This document shows positions 48,701 to 54,700 of a stretch of 64,000 bases of DNA, in pieces. Position 1 is the stretch's first letter; the number at the start of each line of letters is the position of its first letter. The notes under the pieces are model-generated. The model did no database searches. It was not told where the DNA came from and saw only the letters and a program-made list of their open reading frames with translations. The DNA comes from Owenia fusiformis. Lineage: Eukaryota; Annelida; Polychaeta; Sabellida; Oweniidae. The stretch is taken from the NCBI GenBank assembly GCA_903813345.2, contig CAIIXF020000008.1:24290822-24354821 (forward strand), in the 5' to 3' direction. Made by a program: the position numbers and the translations under genes.

Positions 48701-51700
48701 CTGAAACCAATGGATAGCATGAGTTTTTTCAATGGGGAAATAACATGAGGAACACTAATCTTTGAGGAATTCAGTTTTTCTTTCAGGAACTAATTGATAC
48801 ATTAAAATAAAGAAAAGTAATGCATCAAACATTGTAAAAACTAATTGCATTTTTGGTGAAAAAGAGGTAGACATCTTGAAAAAGTATGTTGGTCGTTTGA
48901 TCGCTTACTCAATATCATTGTATATGCTTTTCTTTTGAGATAATGAATGGATCTAAAAAATATACCTGTCTCCGTGGTCAGAAATTAGTTATTATCCAAG
49001 ATATAAATGTCTGAAAATGTTTGGGATATTCTACATGATTTAAAAAAGTTTAGACAGTATGAAGCAAGATGAAATCAGTTTTTAACAAAATACTGCAATC
49101 GACCAGGCACCATATGATGAATCGGAGCAAATGTGACTTAGGCATTACTGAGGATTTTGTTGGATTTTTGGAGACACAAATAATTCAATATCCGGGTTCT
49201 TATTCTGACTTTGTGCAAAATTCCCAATACTTACCCGGGAATAGTGCAAAACCTCCACTTAAACAAGAAACCAACTCCCACAAGGCATTTGCAATAATAG
49301 TCAATGTTATCCTACCAGATCATACTGATCCTTGAATCTCCCGGCAAGCTCTTTCCTGTATGCAGGGGTCTTCTTAATGAGACATCTAATGAGGATGTCA
49401 TCTGGGTCACCTGAATTGCAAAAAAGTATTAAGTAGAGTATTCAGTTAATTCATATGTACCAGGCAGATTCAAGCAAATATTGAACTTTTAAATAATATG
49501 AAGGCGAAAAGGTATGATTAAGTATTCACAAATGTAAATAAATAAATGGGATAGATGTGTGATTTTCCAAGCTTGACATGTGCAAATCAGGCTGGAATAT
49601 AATTCATTCAATTGATTAGCAATACTTTTGTGACTGTCAAAACATTTATTTATTGAATAATTGGACATTTTAGCAGTAACAATTCATGTTGCCCTTGCAT
49701 TTCCTTATACATGTACATGTATGTCAGTACTGATGCGTTTCAAAATGAAGTAGTGTTTGTATGATGCAAGTATTGCAGTTTTTCCACAAATACAATTAAG
49801 CCAACATGTGACTTCTAAAAGCTACATTCAGGTACAGCTACAAATCTTTACATGCAGAATCATTGTTTAAGTATGAGTTTATTGTTCCTTTCCATCTACG
49901 AAAGGGAGACAGTGTGTGTGCATAAGTCTAATAAACAGCATAATATGATAATAGTACCAGTGTCGATGTTAGGTGCCAGCGTGTTAAAGCCCCCATATAA
50001 AGTTTAAGCCACTTTGGCTCATAAATTTGTTCATGATATGAATATATTATAAGCAATGAACTCATCCATGCATTAAAACAGTTTAGAGAAAAATGCATTT
50101 CAAAATTTTAGTTCTCATAGACACCAATGGTAAAACATAATGTATTATTCTTTTCTCAAATCATTGTAGTAGGCACCTGAGAGTGAAGAGTATCTCATCC
50201 TCACTCTCATTAGTGTCACATATATAAAGCACATTTTCGCTCCTCCAGGGGTGTATTGTGCAGTTTTAATGTTCCAGTTCTTAGTTTTGCAAGGATATAT
50301 ACTTCTATCCATCACTTTATTTTGTCTTTTTAATTGGCAAATTATTATAGAAAAAATACATGTATATAATCTCATGCCAAATAAGGTATTGTAGGTAATA
50401 TCATGCAACATATCGTATAACATGTATCCATGAGTCAAAACTAGAAGACATCGACTCCACGTAGTAACAAATTCCACCAAACAAAATAATGTCAAAACAT
50501 GTTTTGATAAATAGTGGCCATCTTGAAAATTTTGGAACTTACCTTTTTAAATATGCCTCTATGTATCAGCATAAAATATTTGAATCAAATCTGTCTACTG
50601 GCATTTGACTTATGAAAGATGATGTTTTTACAAAAAATGGTGGCCATTTGCCTTGTTAAAGATTATGTTTTCTTACAAAAAAGGTGGCCATATTGAAATT
50701 CAGCTGCAATCCTGAAAAATTTCTTTTTGAGCAGAGCAGTTTTGTCCCGAGGCACCGGCATATAAAATTTGAATCAAATCCATCAACTGGGTTATCAAAG
50801 ACTACACTTTTAATGAAAAATAGCAGCCATTTTGAATTGAGTGGCCATATTGAAAATTTCTTCTCAAACAGAGTTCTTCTGCCCCTATAGGCATCAGCAT
50901 ATAAAAGGATAGGTATCGATATGGCAAACATTTTGAACACACGTTTCTCTTAAACCAGTCATCAAAAACTTCTGAAAAGGAGCACGTAGGTTATCGCAAA
51001 CAATTTCAGACAATTCTAACTTGAATTATGAATATTTTCTGATCATGAACATGGGTGTATCTTTTAGATCCATTCATTGTCTTCAAGAAAAGTATATACG
51101 ATAAAAAAGTATATTGATAATTTAGTTAATCAGACCTAAGTGATATTGAAGGGGCAATGGACCAATCAACATACTTTTTCAAAAATGTTGACCTAATTTT
51201 CACCAAAAATGCAACATGTTCGATTTATTAAAAGGAAAAGTTAATTGCACCAGGAACTTTAAAGATACTGAATTTGGATGACCAAAATGAACTGAAACCA
51301 ATGGATAGCATGAGATTTTTCAATGGAGAAATAACATGGGTAACACTTATCTTAAAGCAATTAAGTTTTTCTTTCAAGAACTATTTCACTGTATGTACAG
51401 TGATCGCCTACTATTAAAATTGGGTGATCAAAGACTCGACAAGATGCGCAAAATTAGAAATGTCGGAGGAAAGGTATGTTTGTTTCTCTTCTCTTTACCA
51501 CCTTAATGTCATTTTACCTACAGATGGTATTCTATATGCTGTATAAGAGACTTAAGATTCATTTGGTGACAGGATCCAGTGATTGGCCCAACCGAAATAC
51601 CTGAACTGAGTTGATAAATGAAGCAAAATCAAAAACCCGCCGAACGAAATGTATATTTCTCCAAATTATCTGTTTTTAGATTACCAACACCAGAACAATG

Positions 51701-54700
51701 ACATGCCTATGGTTAATGTACATAATACTTAACATTACATGCATATCAAACGTTCCAACTCCCATTCAGTATCGAGTAAGAAGGTTGTTATGAAAACAAT
51801 TTATGATCAGCCAAGTGAGTGATTTTACCATGTGGATTCTAATGATATGTTCTTTTAGCATTTCAGAGTGATTGGGTTTACATGATTTTACTGACCTTCA
51901 TTTCGAACTCCTAAATTTCAAATCATTATAAACCACCTTGTAGAACATCATGAAGAAAAGAGATGAAGATGAGAAAGATTACTGAAAATAGAGGCAAATT
52001 TAAAATGATAACAAGAAATTTCTCTGGAATATTACCAAATGAAGTGAAATCAATAAATAAACACATACTTGTAGAAAGTGATGAATTTATGACAATTTCA
52101 GTGATTGACAATAATCGAATGTAATCATCCAAAATCTCTGATTCAACTGCTACAAAATGAAATAAAATTACCATCATTAGAGATAATAGCATGGTACTTA
52201 TTTCACACTTTGTAGAGTTTCTCTAAAAACGCCCACTGGGTGTTTATTTTGCATTCGATTACATACAATTCTAAAATTCTCAAGCTAATCACCTATAGAC
52301 CTTAGTTGAAAATTGATCAATAAATCTACTGAATATTAAACTTTAGAGGAGCTTAAACCCTTATACCTGTCATTTATATATGACCCAAGCTAGCCACCTC
52401 ATGGTGAAACTGGGAACTGACTTCTGGCATCTACTGAAGGTTATTACGTCATTACATTTTAATATAACTTATTGATACCCTGCTGCAAAAGAATGATTTA
52501 ACTCCCCAATGAAATAGATAATGTACATTTCAGATTTTATATTTTATAAGTTTATTATTAGGCCCCATGTCCAAAACAGGCACAATCATGACAATGGGCG
52601 ATACAGTGGGATCAGAGGGTAAAATAAATGGACTGAAATGGGACTTTAAAAACTGTTCCACGTATAAGGTGTTACGCTTCAAGAGGTTTCACTTAGCAGG
52701 TTCTACTGTAAAGTGTACATATCATTTAATGGTAATGTATTCAAACCTAGGCAGAAACAAAACGACGCACACACATTGACCATTTAATTAACTGAATCAG
52801 TGAACAGTGATGCACATGTTTATTTTGGACATACATTTTGCGAGAACCCCCATTTTTCTTCTCTTGAAAAGCATGTATGAAAAGGGTGTATGGTTTGCTG
52901 AAACTTGCGCTATAGGCTGATCCATTCGTTTCTGTGTTAGAATATTTATTCCATGTTATTTAAGAGGAAACGTGAATTTCATCACGGTCAAATGGAAGCC
53001 CAAGACCCTACCTAAGTATTAAAAATTAAAGAGAGTAAAGAATGTTCTATTGTTTTTGATATTTTTAAGCTTTTTAAATGAAATAACACATATTACTTCG
53101 TATTTATATCTTTACATCGTAAAATCAATAACATTTACGAAAAATGGTCAAACTGATATACTGTATATTTCTCAAAGCATATGGGTGTTCTTGTGCCTAC
53201 AAAACCTAATTGAATCACCAGTAGCCTTTAATATAAACACAAATAAATCTTTTAGAAATAACCGTTACAAAATATTTGAATTTTGCGCATCTTGTCGAGT
53301 CTTTGATCACACACTTTTTATAGTAGACGATCACTGTACATACAGTGTATTTGATACATCAAAATAGAGAATAGTAATGCATTGTAAAAAATGATTGCAT
53401 TTTTGGTGAAAATTGGTTCAACATCTTTGAAAAAGTGTGTTGACGGGTTGATTGCTAGTTAAATATCTCCGAGTTTGACTTTATTATTACTGTATATAGT
53501 TTTCTTTGAGATAATGAATTGATCTAAAAGATAAACCTGTCTTCATTGTCAGAAAATAGTCATAATCCAAGATATAACCTTCTGAAATTGTTTGCGATAA
53601 CCTACGTGCTCCTTTGACACATTGTCAATTTAATCGTCATCTTTTGAATGGTAACAATATAATTTGAAATAGATAGATGGGACTTGTGTTGTCTCGGCTA
53701 CTATATATTATTTTCTATATATTGTTTTAGAAAACACATCGGACACTTCTTCTGTTCTTGGTATCATATGTTCGGAATGAAATGAAACATCTATCCGAAC
53801 CTCATTGGAACAAAATGACATAAACACAACGTGTCTCTCAATATTGTAATTATACAAAGGAAAGTTTGGTTGATTTAAGAAAAGTATCTTGTTAATGAAA
53901 TTAAAGGTTTATCTTAGTTTTTATCTATTTCAGGGGTTTTTGTTTTAATTTTTTGAATACTTTTTGTTGGATCAACCAAAATTTCCTTTGTACAACTATA
54001 ATATTGGGAAGTCTAAGAAAATGTTGTATATGCTATTTTGTTCGAACAAGCTTCGGAAAGATATTTTATTTCATTCTCAAGAAATGGTAAAAAGGAACAA
54101 AAAACAATTACACTAAAAAACAAAAAATGTTTACAAAAACAGTTATATAAAAAAATATATATAAATTATTTTCGCATTAAATTGTTGTCAATCAGTCAAC
54201 ATTACATAAAGGACCAAGTTTTTTTACAGAATGTATTCAATTATTGGTTAAAGAGAAAAACATTGTTGAATTCAGTTCTCCATATCAATACCAATCCTTT
54301 GAACCAAATCCATCCACTAGTATTTGAGTTATCAAATATTACGTTTTTTTATAAAAAATGGCAATTTTGGTATTTGGCATCCTCCGATCACAGGGCTTCA
54401 AAATCCAGAATATCTTCTTTCTTTTTACACCCTGCTATAAGCAGTTAGCAATTCCCCGATTAAGAACTCGCAATCTGATTGGCTGTCGCAACACTGCGAC
54501 AGAAATCATGTATAAGTCATTGCGCATAATTAGATCACGTGATTCAGTTAAATCGGGCGCGTCCAAATTGGTTATAGCAGGGGGAAGAAGGAGGTACGTA
54601 TTCTGGACACCTGCTTAGGAGGATGGGTATTTGGTGGCCATCTTGAATATGTCTTATTGAGCAGAACTCCTTTGTTCCTAGGCATCAGCACATAAAGTTT

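Noticed and set aside
48392-48748. 118-codon frame
   Set aside because: Lies in repeat D, and the homologous copy at 51 kb does not preserve the frame.
54038-54448. 136-codon frame rich in Lys, Asn, Phe and Ile
   Set aside because: AT-rich composition explains the openness. Its end runs into the dispersed repeat.
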